A DNA stretch of 64,000 nt, from contig MU004201.1 in the NCBI GenBank assembly GCA_010093605.1, forward strand, positions 135,216 through 199,215, in the 5' to 3' direction. The notes under the pieces were generated by a model. The model was given only the letters and a program-made list of their open reading frames with translations. It was not told where the DNA came from and made no database searches. The stretch's first letter is position 1. Each line of letters begins with the position of its first letter. The stretch comes from Lophium mytilinum (taxonomy: Eukaryota; Ascomycota; Dothideomycetes; Mytilinidiales; Mytilinidiaceae). Below, piece after piece: positions 22,965-34,299 of the stretch. A program made the position numbers and the translations under genes.

Positions 22965-24539
22965 TTAAGTTCTATTATGCTAGTATAGCTCCCGTTAGGG
23001 TCCATGCAGCTGTTCTATCTAGGCTAATTTACCAGGTGAAACCGTTCGCTGCCGGGCAGCCTTCGGGTAAAAACCTTATACTCTATTATATCTAGCGTGA
23101 AACGCCCTTCTCTATTGCATTTACTACGGGGGATATGTAGTAGGTCTATAAGAGCTACTATAGAAGAAGCTATTAAGATGAATTATTCTATATCTATCCG
23201 GGTTAGTTTATTATTATCTTCCTAGGTTTAGGCTAAATAGAATCCGGATAACTAGCTAGTATAGAATTAGCGTAAGGGCCCGCGTGCAAGTAGTGCGCTT
23301 GCGGGGCCTTCTTCTAAGGCAATAAGGTAAAGTAAATAGTAGAGGCCGTGTACGCTATTAGAGATAGAAAGGCTATATGGCGTATAGATAGTATACAGCT
23401 GCAGTATAGGGTTAAGTTAGCGGCGGTAATATTATCCCGCTCTAGGGGGAGTATATAGGAGGTATATAGTTTATAGGTAGTCTATTATTTTATATATAGG
23501 CTGTAAGAGTAGAAGGGCTAAGGCTAGAGGGCCGGTAGAGCGTGTTGAAAGACTAAAGCAGAAGGACTAAATAGAAGGACTAAACTAAAAAAGGAAGGCT
23601 ATAGGTAGTTACGTATAGTACGCAGCTATAATAGTAAGTATAGGCCGCTATAGCTTAGCTAAGTATATAGCTTATAGTCTATAGATAGAAAGTATATAGC
23701 TACTTATAGTAAGTATAAGCTTTTATAGTAGAACTAGTTAATAGGGGAGAGGGGCCTTATATATACGCTGTTGTAAAGTAGATAGGCTACTTAGAAGTAG
23801 AAGGGCTATTTAGAAATAGGTGGGCTATTTAGAAATAGGAGGGCTGTAAGGAATAGAAGTATACGCTAGAGAGTATATATTAGATACCCGAAGCTAAATA
23901 TCTATACTAAGTGCCGGGGGGAGTCTATAGCTGCGTATAGTAAGTATAAGCCGCTATAGTATAGCTAAGAGCTATAGTATAGCTAAGGGCTATTCTATAT
24001 ACGGCTTATAGGCAGGCTGTTAGTAATAGTAAGGCTATTAGAAATAGTAAGGCTGTTAGAAATAGGAAGGCTAAGCCTATAGCCTTTCCGTTTCTATCTC
24101 TCTAGCCATTAAGAGGTAGGGTAGTAGGTCTATTTTCTATAGAAACTAGCGGGCTATTACCTTAGGTTCCTTTTTACTATTTTATATTTCCTTATATATT
24201 TAGGTCTTTACTTTCTTAAATAGTTTACCTCTGCCCTCTACATGCCTCTTATAGCTTATTACTACGTGGCGAGGCAATTAGAGGCCGTGCCTGCAGAGGC
24301 AGGCTAGTATTAGGTAGCCTAGCACTTATATATAATGTAGGTAGCTATTAAGCCCTATATATTCTATCTATAGGTTTATAAAGATAGTACTTTTAGCCTT
24401 TATAAGCCCTTTATGCGCAGTTTCCTATTATTTACTCTATTTAGTGTTAAGAGCTAGTATTAGTAGCCCTTGCTGCATAGATTTATAGAAGGACTTCTAT
24501 TCCTTCTTCTATTTTTCTTTATATTCGCACTTAATTGTA

Positions 24540-25225
24540 AATTGCCTTAAGCGCTTATAGGCTCCTTTTAACTCCCCTTAAACCTAGTGCATAACCTTAT
24601 AGCCTTCGCTGCTAGGTTATAGAGTATATCTTGTCTGCTATAGCTATATTTTAGCGTTGTAAGCGGTTTATAGTTAGCGTAGATCTCTCTTTATATATTA
24701 CTACATGCTGTTTTATTATACTTACGTGCGGGCCCCTTATATTTGCGGTCCGCATAGGCCACTATAAGCCTCTCTAGCTTTATCTAAAGTAGGGGGCATA
24801 ATATCTTATATTCTAGCACCTTAGTGCTTGTGGTTTTATATGCCCCTAAGATTCTCTAGAGGTAATAGTTCTAGACTATTTTAAGCTACTTAAGCTTTAT
24901 TTTACTAAGCTTTTCTTTTATACCTAGTATAGTGTACTAGGTTATATATCTATATATAATAGCAGGTTATATTACTACTAAGTATATTAGGCGTGCCTTC
25001 CTAAAGCTTGCGCACTAGGTAGATACTATAAGTTAAGTAAGCGCCCCTATCTAGGTTATAGCCTTATTCTTTATAGTACTTATATACGGGCCCTACTTTA
25101 GCTTAGAGTCTACCTGCACTCCTAGCACTCTTAGGTCTATAATAGGGCCCTCTATAAAGCCCTATATATCTACTATAGCTTTAAGGTTAACTACTATGCG
25201 GGTTCTAGTAAAGTGGATAAGGTGG
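24540..25225 (-). pseudogene. LINE ORF2, C-terminal reverse transcriptase part
   Basis: The minus strand reads as the end of a LINE reverse transcriptase and the region behind it: YLGVRVDSKLKWGPYIS-type block near 25,080-25,130, an STWGASFRKARLIYLAVV-type block near 24,975-25,035, and a RILGAYKTTSTKVLEYKI block near 24,810-24,865 that is characteristic of fungal Tad1/CgT-type ORF2 proteins. The sequence runs into the assembly gap on the upstream side. Several in-frame stops are present, mostly TAG/TAA from presumed Gln codons. Confidence 0.78.
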
Positions 25226-26155
25226 NNNNNNNNNNNNNNNNNNNNNNNNNNNNNNNNNNNNNNNNNNNNNNNNNNNNNNNNNNNNNNNNNNNNNNNNNNN
25301 NNNNNNNNNNNNNNNNNNNNNNNNNNNNNNNNNNNNNNNNNNNNNNNNNNNNNNNNNNNNNNNNNNNNNNNNNNNNNNNNNNNNNNNNNNNNNNNNNNNN
25401 NNNNNNNNNNNNNNNNNNNNNNNNNNNNNNNNNNNNNNNNNNNNNNNNNNNNNNNNNNNNNNNNNNNNNNNNNNNNNNNNNNNNNNNNNNNNNNNNNNNN
25501 NNNNNNNNNNNNNNNNNNNNNNNNNNNNNNNNNNNNNNNNNNNNNNNNNNNNNNNNNNNNNNNNNNNNNNNNNNNNNNNNNNNNNNNNNNNNNNNNNNNN
25601 NNNNNNNNNNNNNNNNNNNNNNNNNNNNNNNNNNNNNNNNNNNNNNNNNNNNNNNNNNNNNNNNNNNNNNNNNNNNNNNNNNNNNNNNNNNNNNNNNNNN
25701 NNNNNNNNNNNNNNNNNNNNNNNNNNNNNNNNNNNNNNNNNNNNNNNNNNNNNNNNNNNNNNNNNNNNNNNNNNNNNNNNNNNNNNNNNNNNNNNNNNNN
25801 NNNNNNNNNNNNNNNNNNNNNNNNNNNNNNNNNNNNNNNNNNNNNNNNNNNNNNNNNNNNNNNNNNNNNNNNNNNNNNNNNNNNNNNNNNNNNNNNNNNN
25901 NNNNNNNNNNNNNNNNNNNNNNNNNNNNNNNNNNNNNNNNNNNNNNNNNNNNNNNNNNNNNNNNNNNNNNNNNNNNNNNNNNNNNNNNNNNNNNNNNNNN
26001 NNNNNNNNNNNNNNNNNNNNNNNNNNNNNNNNNNNNNNNNNNNNNNNNNNNNNNNNNNNNNNNNNNNNNNNNNNNNNNNNNNNNNNNNNNNNNNNNNNNN
26101 NNNNNNNNNNNNNNNNNNNNNNNNNNNNNNNNNNNNNNNNNNNNNNNNNNNNNNN
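25226..26155. other. Assembly gap (930 N)
   Basis: A run of N characters. It lies where the central reverse transcriptase palm of the LINE would be. The long open frames that cross it are artefacts of the N run. Confidence 0.99.
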
Positions 26156-27339
26156 TATAAAGGGTAGAGTTACCGGGCCTAGAGAGGGGAGAGAATTAAG
26201 GGGGGTGCCTTAATTTCTTTCTAACCGTGCGGCCCTATTTGGCTAGCTTCTATGCCCCTTTAGGGTCCTTTATTACTTTCTCTACTATGCGGCGCTATGC
26301 CTTAGTACTCTTCTTTCTTATAGCTCTCTTCTTATAGTTATATTAGACCTAATATAATATCTAGTTCTTTATAGACTATAATAAGCGCCACGTTCTATAT
26401 GCCCGCCTAGTTTTATGCACCTCTTTTAAGTACTCTTCTATCTATAATAGTAAAGCGTATATTAAGGGCTATACTATTAGCACTATAGCATTAATAGTAA
26501 ATTTAATTAGTTAGTATAGGATGTGCATAAAATTATCTAGGTCCTCTTCTTCCTCTTTATCTAGGGGGTTATTCTAGCTTTCTAGCTCTATTAGCTAGGC
26601 TATAAGGTACTCTATACGTTCTTCCATACAACGTTCTTCTATAGCCGGCGTTGGGGTTGCTAAGTTACTATTAGTAGTATAATATTAGGGTTAGAGTAAT
26701 ATTAAACTCTGTATATATAGGGTAGTAGTCTAAGTTATAGTTCTATTTCTCTTAAACTATATAGGACGTTATTTATTCTATTAGTAATCCAGTTATAAAT
26801 ATAAGGTTAATTATAGTTTGCAATATTTCTCTTGCCTACGTTTTAATGCCCTCCTTTGTAGCTAGGTCTATACCTGCTTCTATTATAATGCGGATAAGCT
26901 CTTCCGCCTGCTCTTCTATCTAAATACCTATATTCCTCCCCAGGATAGTAGGATAGATAGGGTAGGTTTATATTGCCTGTTAGTATATACTCTACTTCCT
27001 TCTATAGTATAGGGGGTAGCATATCTATAATCCTGCGTGGCTTTAGGTTATAGATATTATAAATTTAAATATTCTCTCCTCTAGCTTAGAGGGAGAGGGT
27101 AATAAGGTTTAGTAAGTAATATTTAATAGTCTACTAGCCCGGGTCTAGGCACTTATTAATATATATATATATTCTAGCATTTAGGCTTCCTCTATATAGT
27201 AGATGGTATAATTTTATGCATAGTAAGGTATAGTTCTAGGTATTCTTCTATAGTTTCTATATAGCTAGCACTAGCGGCTAAGGCCGGGCCGCCTCCGCCT
27301 TCTTAAGGAACTCTCTTTAAGTCTCTTAGCTTTTATTAA
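26156..27339 (-). pseudogene. LINE ORF2, endonuclease part
   Basis: On the minus strand, a NINLPYLSYYPGEE-type stretch near 26,935-26,975 and an EAGIDLATKEGIKT stretch near 26,845-26,890 correspond to the GDFNxHHxxWGG and agl-l-T--G-TR motifs of the APE-like endonuclease that nicks target DNA. Further downstream (26,450-26,700) the linker to reverse transcriptase is degraded. The reading continues in the gap. Interrupted on its upstream side by the MITE. Confidence 0.65.
27332..27339. repeat. 8-bp target site duplication of the MITE, left copy
   Basis: TTTATTAA stands directly left of the MITE and is repeated exactly at 28,020-28,027. An 8-bp duplication is typical of the hAT superfamily. 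Confidence 0.85.
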
Positions 27340-28019
27340 GGGGACTAGTAATGCCACACCGGGTTCTTCCTCCACGCACACCGTGTAATTCCTCTACGCA
27401 CACCCCCCTCCCGTCTAATCTTCTAATTGGCCCGGGGAGCTCGGATCACTACTCCGGCGCTTACGTATCCGTGTTGTAGGGTGAGGCTGCACAGCCTTCC
27501 TATTTTATTGTATGTTCTTACCGCTTCCAGCAGCCTATATACAGCTGCGCGTGAGGCCTTACATAAGGCCGTGCGTGAGGCCGCACGTGAGGCCGTACGT
27601 AAGGCCGTACTTACAGCAAGGCTGTGCTACATACCCGTTTTAGCATGCATACTGCCCGTTTCCTATGTATATAGGCCATTATATTGCTACGTACGTGCCT
27701 ACGCGCCTAGGAGTATGCTAAAACAGTTAAAACCTCACCTTATTGCGACCCCTCCGCATTAAGCCTGGCCGCAGCCGCCCTCCGTGGTGCTTCGAGGGCC
27801 ATGGTGAGTGTATTGTTGAAGTAGAGAATAAGGATGTAATTATTTGTGGCCACGCCGCATTTAGACAGAGCGTAAGATTAGTAAGCAACTTAAGCGAGCG
27901 AATCGGAGGCCTCGGAGCCACTCTCCGGGCCAATTAGAAGATTAGACGGTAGGGGGTGTGCGTAGAGGAAAAGGAGGGTGTGCGTGGAGGAAAAACCCGG
28001 TGTGGCATTACTAGTCCCC
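27340..28019. mobile_element. hAT-like MITE, complete (680 bp)
   Basis: The element begins GGGGACTAGTAATGCCACAC and ends with the inverse, giving terminal inverted repeats that extend about 100 bp with few mismatches (including the GGAAGAAC/TCCTCCACGCACACC blocks and TTAATCTTCTAATTGGCC-type inner part). It has perfect TTTATTAA duplications on both sides. No transposase is encoded, so it depends on an autonomous relative. It is inserted into the LINE ORF1/ORF2 region. A second copy, interrupted by Tc1/mariner, is at 86-610. It is much less TA-rich than the host LINE, so it is a late arrival. hAT assignment rests on duplication length; the ends are not a classic CAGGG start. Confidence 0.88.
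27547..27610 (+). repeat. 12-bp minisatellite inside the MITE
   Basis: About five imperfect units of GCCGTACGTGAG lie near the left inner part of the element. They create an AREAVRKAV-like open frame (27,427-27,762, 111 codons) that I regard as a by-product of the repeat and not a gene. Confidence 0.8.
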
Positions 28020-28027
28020 TTTATTAA

Positions 28028-29250
28028 TATTATACTATATAATAGTAAGTATATTAGGTTATCCTATTATTAAGTATCTATAGAGTCTTTAGAATTAGCT
28101 ATTATAGCCCGGCTAGCCTTAGTGCGGAGCTAGTGGCTTACTACTTCTTCTTCCTAGATAGACGGCACCTAAGTAACGTTAAATTATAATAGGCTGGCGT
28201 CGCTGCCGTAGGCTATTATTTAAGAGTAGTGCAGCATTTTATAGATAGGCCAAGGAGCTTTATAGGAAGGCTAAGGGCTGCTATAGCTAGGCTGCTGCGT
28301 TAATTAGGAGGTATATACTAATTAGGTAGTCTGCGTAGCATAGGTAGACTATAGTACTCTATTAATCTTTAGTTATTCTAGGTTCTTATATATACCCGTA
28401 AATAGGTAAGGTTATTTTTGTCCACTCTATGTACTACTATTAAGTGCATTATTATTCTTAGAGGCCTTTCTCTTCTTCCTAATTGCATTAAGAGATTATA
28501 GTTCTATTATAGATTAGAATACTACTATGCCTGGCATTCTACCGGTTCTATTACTATTATTATAGTTAGCTTTATAGTGGGTTAGTACTGCCTACCTTCT
28601 TATATTAGCTTTTAGCTAAGTATTCTTCCTTATAGTGCATGCTGCGCTATATAATAGATAGCTTCTCTTATAGTTAGCGCACTTTCTAATACTCTTATCT
28701 ATGCATTATTTTATTTTATGTGCTCTTAACTATATTACGCATACTATCTCCTTTTTATAGTGCTGTATAATGTACCTATAGCCCTAGTATTAGAAGTATT
28801 AGGTGGCTGTAAAGCCTGCCTTATACCTTAATGCCTCTAGTATATATCTATCTTATACTATTTTTTCTATAATCTTATTTCTATTACCTCCATGCCTATA
28901 GTAATAATGGCCGATAAGGCGCGCTAAGTAGGGTTATTCTTAATAGCCTAGATTTAATTTAGGTGCTTCTATATAACTTTATATAAAACTAGGCCTAGGT
29001 AGAGTTCCTTATTATCTTATATAATATTACTTTGCAGCTCTAGGTTTTCTATATCTATTTCTTTTAGCATGCCGTGCACTTCTAGGAGGACCTTAGGCAG
29101 CTAGATTTATCCCGTTTTACCTAGCACCTCTATCTATTTCTTCTTCTTTAGTAGGGCCTTCTTAGCCGCTATATCTAGCACGTAGGCCTTTATATTACCA
29201 CTCTATAGCTTTCTTACTCCGTGGATCTTTATAGTGTCGGGCTCTCCTGC
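28028..29250 (-). pseudogene. LINE ORF1 (gag-like), main part
   Basis: The minus strand continues the ORF1 sense from 37,545 after the A3 insertion: KAYVLDIAAKKALLKKK near 29,140-29,195, then a Leu/Ile-rich middle and an RVLESALTIREAIYYIAQHA block near 28,625-28,690. Such proteins bind the LINE RNA. No clear zinc knuckle could be placed, and the end of ORF1 near the MITE is degraded. Multiple stops are present. Confidence 0.55.
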
Positions 29251-29455
29251 TATTATGGGCCGTGAGGTACGCAGGTATATTAAATAAGAAGTAGAATTAT
29301 ATTATAAGACGTGCTGCAAGGAGCCGGAGTATAAGGCTGCTCGCAATCTATCTAGAGAGGCACGCTGGTGGCGGAACAATAATATTTCTAGCAAGCACGT
29401 AACTGCCAGGCACGTGCTAGGTTTGTAGCTAGAAAAGAGGCCTAGATCTATTACA
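29251..29455 (-). repeat. 3' LTR of Gypsy A3, with polypurine tract beside it
   Basis: The 205-bp LTR in inverse orientation ends at 29,455 next to CTACCCCCCCTCTAAAG (about 29,456-29,473), the complement of the polypurine tract. It pairs with the LTR at 37,340-37,544. Confidence 0.93.
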
Positions 29456-30039
29456 CTACCCCCCCTCTAAAGAGAAAACCCCTCCTCCAAATAAGGGCTA
29501 GACAAACCGTAAGACGAAGCGACTGTAGGGCTTGGAGCCGTGGAGAGTATATAGCAGGCGGCCGTAATTATAATAGGAGGACTAATTATAATGGGAGGGC
29601 TGTTCGAGTTTAGGGTTGTAGAGTTAAATATTAGTAAGCGTTTCGCCTATATATTAGTAGCCTATATAACATTACTATACTTAGCTTAGAGTTAGAGGTA
29701 CGCACTACACTATAACCTATAATTATAGATAAACCTATAGTCTTACGGCGGCGTGCTTACGGCGTTACTAGGTAGTAACCTCCTCTAACGACTTAGCGGA
29801 AACTATGCGGCGGAGGATCCAACTAAAGCAAAGAGTTTAGTCTTACTTTAATTAGCTAGCTAACCTTATAGCTTATGTTGTAATCTTTAAGCTATTGACT
29901 TTAACTAATTCTAGCCGTAGGGCTACGAATCGCGCGGCTGGTTGCTCAGGCGTGTCGTTTAAGTCCGGATCCTTGTTATAGCGCTATTCTTCTAGTGGTT
30001 TTAGAAAGTTCTTATACGGCCCGTCCTTGCGTAGATGTA

Positions 30040-33000
30040 GTTAATGAAAACGCTATATAAGTTTGCGCGCTCCCTCTCCTTTAAAATAACTCCAATTCTA
30101 CTATTTACTTAGCTTAGTATATCTAGTCTACTAGGCTTTATATTGCAGTTCTTAATAGCGGCCGCGTTGGCGCTATTTACTTGCGATGATGTTGTTAATA
30201 GGATACTCTATATTCTCTTATCCTTCGTTATTAACAACTACTACGGGCGGTAGCTCTAGTTGTTGTTAGCCTTTAACAGGCTGGGCGTTATAGAGGTGCA
30301 GTAAGTATAGTAAGAAAACTGGCTACACCCGTTTAGCTAGCATGTCTTGTAGGAGCTTAAGCTTATATGCGGCGCTGTGGTTAATAACTTTTTTAATCTA
30401 ATACAGTCTAATATTCTTATAGTCTAAGGACTTATTCTTGCGCTCCATTTTAATATTACGGGCGTTAAGCTAAACCTAATTACCCACCCTCATTAACGGC
30501 AGCGGGTTGCGGTGATAGTGAGTAAACTCGGCTTGCTTATCTTTTGCCTAAGTTATTTATTGCTGGCCCTCCGTAAGCACTTCTTATAGGTGAGTGGCGT
30601 ATTAATTAGCGAGGGTTAGGTTTATACGCGTGCGGTGTACTAGGCCTTATTTTAGTAGAGCTGGTGGCTCTATACCTTATTTTAGGTGGAATCTATAGTT
30701 AAAGAAAAACGGTAAGAACCCTATAGAAGTGTTGACTGTGTTATTTGCAATAAATTTGCCAATAGGTAGTTGGTCGACCTAGTCGCTTTATTAGTAGTTA
30801 ATAAATAGCCGCAGGCAGGCTTTTATAAATAAGTTAGCGTTCTTAGTCTGCCCATCTATCTTAGGGTAATACGCTATTAACATCTATAGGTTTACCCCTA
30901 GGCGCGTCTAAACGCGGCGCTAGAAGTCTAAGGTAAAATTAGTTCCTAAGTCGCTAACAATTCTCTATAGAAGTCTATATAGACGGAAGATCTCTTATAT
31001 AAACGCGTCTACAACCTCTTTAGCTATTATACCTGCTATAGGGATATAGTGTCGTTGCTTAGACAAGCGGTTAATAATAACAAGAATTAAGCTGTACTTA
31101 ATGCCGTTCCTGCTATAAGGAGGAAGATCTGTAACAAAATTAAATGCAATATCCGTCTAACGGTGTTCCCCTACGGGTAAGCTGCAAAGTAGGCCTTACT
31201 TCTTACTTCTAGAGGCTTTAGCTTAGCGGCAACTATAGCAGGCTTTAGTAAATTGCTTTACTAAGTCTATTGTTTTAGGCTAGAAGTAGTATCTCTAGAA
31301 TAGCTTATATGTTCTATGCTTCCCTAGGTAACTACTAGCTAGTACTATATATAAGACTTGGAGTAGTTATAAGCGTAGCGCTGCGTAATCTAGTATGTAG
31401 AGTCGGCCGTAATAATACAGGCGCGCTTTATTATCTTCGCTAATAATCTTAAACGCGCCTATATCTAGGTTACCTAACAGTTGTCGGAGTTCTATAGGTA
31501 GGGTGCAGGCTTCGTTCCGTATAAGCGTTATTAGAGAATGCACCGCAGGGTCTATTAGTTTATCTGGTGGCGCTGGTAGATAATACGCGTTACTAATTAG
31601 GTCGCTAAGTAACTGCGCTGGCTTATTGTTAGAATTAGGTTCTACAGCAGGGAGAGCACTGTCTTTCTGTATGGTAACAGGTGCAAGCTAGAAGAAGTTA
31701 AGATAGAGGCTTGCGGTAGGTAATAGGTCGAGCATAAGGTAATAAGGGAGTTCCTTAAATAAAGAGCTAGGTGTAGAGTTAGCCAACGGGCTGCTTATTA
31801 TATAGCTTAGCTGCTTAGTTAATTTATCTACGTTCCCGTCGTTATATTCGTTTTAAATAGTAATACTTATAACCGGCGCTACTTCTAGGCCTAGGTAATG
31901 GCTTTTAAGTATTGTCTGGTGCTAGAACTTATTCCGCGGATTATTAGGCCCCTAGGGCAGGTCTTATAAGCGCCTGGTTAAACTATCTAGTTTAACGCCG
32001 AAGACGCCTGGTCGATAGATAATCTTAAAATTAAAGCCGGCGAGGAATTCCGCCTATTGTGCTTATTGTCTATTTAGCTGCTTAGTTGTTATGAACTATT
32101 CTAGGTTATAGTAATCCGTAAGGATCTTAGTTAGATCCTCTGGGTCTGCGCTTGCGAGTTTAGGGCGCCACTATTTAAAAACTTTAATAATTGCAAGGAG
32201 TTCTTTATTATATATCTTGTAATTAGTTTCCTGCAGCGTTATTTTTATAGATAAGAAAGCAACGGGGTGTAGTAGCCCGTTCTTTCCCATCTATAATATA
32301 ACTCCTGCGATAATATAATTAGAGGCGTCAGTCTCTAGGTATACCTTTTTACCGTATTAGAAATAGGCTAGCACTAGTACGGACGTGAAAGCTTCTTTAA
32401 GGATTTGGAATGCCTTTTTGCAGTTATCCGTCCATTCAAATTTAGGTTGGGGTCTTCCTTTCTTGTTCTTTTTGTTGCTGTCGGACGTGCGCATTATTAA
32501 TGTAAGCGGGTAGACAATACAAGAGAAGCCGTAAATAAAACGCCGATAGAAATTAGCCAGGCTAAGAAAAGCTTGTACGTCCTTAATGCACATAGGCGTC
32601 TGCTAGGTAGTAATAGCTTCTACTTTCTTAGGGTCTATACGAATGCCCTTTGTGTAATAATTAAGCCTAGATATTTAACCTATTTAATGCTGAACTCGGA
32701 TTTCTTAATATCGGCTTGCAATCCGTGCTTACGCAGCCGCTAGAGTACCTTCTTAATGTGTTTCTTGTACTAAGTTTTGTCTATAGAGTATATTAGAATA
32801 TTATTAAGGTAAGCGGAGTAAAAGTTATTAAGGTAATTATAAAGTACGTTATTAATATATTCTTAGAAGGTTGCCGGTCCTTCTATAAGCCCGAATAGAA
32901 GGACCTTAGACTTAAATGCGCCGTAACGTGTCGCAAAGCCTGTAAAACGCTCGTCTTCTGGTCTTATCTAGATTCTATTAAAAGCACTAATAACGTCTAG

Positions 33001-34130
33001 CTTGGTAAACTACTTAGCGTGGCTAAGGCGATTTACAGTCTCTTAAATTAGTGGTATAGGGTACCGTAATTTAACAGTAAGAGTATTAACGGCGCAATAG
33101 TCTATGCAAAAGTGCACTCCTCCGCCTAGTTTGCGGACAAGGAGAATTAGAGAGAAGACGTCGGATTAGGCTAGTTTAATAAAACCTTTAGTGAGATTAT
33201 TATATATCCACTTCTTTACTACCTATAGTTCTCCTTTTAATATTAGCTATAGTTATGCGCGTGGAAGTTTTTCCTCTGCGCTAGGAAGTAGGTGGATCTC
33301 GTAATCTACGCCAGGTCGATTGGGGGGAAGAGTATTAGCGTCGGTTTAGTTAAATACGTCGACAAACTAATAATACTTCTTTAGTAGTTTACGGAGGATC
33401 TTTTCCTTTGTTATATAGGTCTTGGCCCGGAGGAATTTATTAATGTCTGTTATAGTAATAGCGTTAACGCGTTTAGGTACATCCGCGCCTTATTGCACAA
33501 TAAGGACTTAGATACCGTTGTTGTATATTAGGATGTCGTGATTAGCGTTAATATCCCGCAGTATATAAAGCGGTAGTTCTTTAGTAAGCTAGCCTTTCCT
33601 TATATAGGCGTAAGTTAGTCCAGCTAAGATATAGTATATATCGGCCGCGTCGTTTTAAAGTGTAAAGGGAATAGCCTAAGGGTAATAAGACGGGCTCTAG
33701 ACTAATATGCTTGCGCTGTTTCTTATATAGTAGCGTTTGCAGTACAGGCGGAAGAAATTGCTACGGTGTTCCTGCCAGTTAATTGCGGGGTTATGTCTGT
33801 TAAGCTATTTGTATCCTAGAATAATTAACGCTAGTTTAAGGTCTGTAACGAAAGCTTTAAATTACTTAGCGTGCCCGTTAAGATTAAAATAGATAAGTGC
33901 GGCGTAAGTAATCTTCTTCGCGATGGCACCACCGTCCGCGAGCTTAAGGGTTCGGGTCTTAATTAGGGGAATAAGGGGAAGGTTGTTGGTGTGCGCGTAA
34001 GTAGTATTAATAAAAATATATGTAGCTCTACTATTAAGTAGAGAGAGAGAGTAGGGGTAGTAGAAAGAGGCTTACTATTCTTATATGTCTAAACGTCTCC
34101 TATTAGCTTTAAATGGTACTTGTCCTGTAA
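30040..34130 (-). pseudogene. Gypsy A3 pol region (fossil)
   Basis: Reading right to left: protease about 33,950-34,080, reverse transcriptase about 32,650-33,260 (YLNNILIYS box near 32,780-32,815), connection and RNase H about 32,040-32,640 (FLSLANFYRRFIYGFSCIV near 32,520-32,575), integrase about 30,650-31,260, and chromodomain-like end about 30,050-30,210. The positions mirror those in A1. Heavily broken. Confidence 0.8.
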
Positions 34131-34299
34131 GGCGACGTCCGTCTAAAGTAAAGCCTTGCTAATCTTAAGAGTGTCCCTAGATTCTAGCCTAACCTTTTCT
34201 AGCTTATTTATAGTACCTACTATTCCTTTATATATTAACCGTGTAACTAGTATTAAATTGCTACCACTTACTGTAGGCCTAAAGTCGCGGCTATAACCT

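Noticed and set aside
25196-26167. Two long open frames of about 320 codons
   Set aside because: They exist only because the run of N contains no stop codons.
27427-27762. 111-codon open frame in the MITE
   Set aside because: Built on a 12-bp minisatellite inside a non-autonomous element; no domain and no conservation in the second copy.
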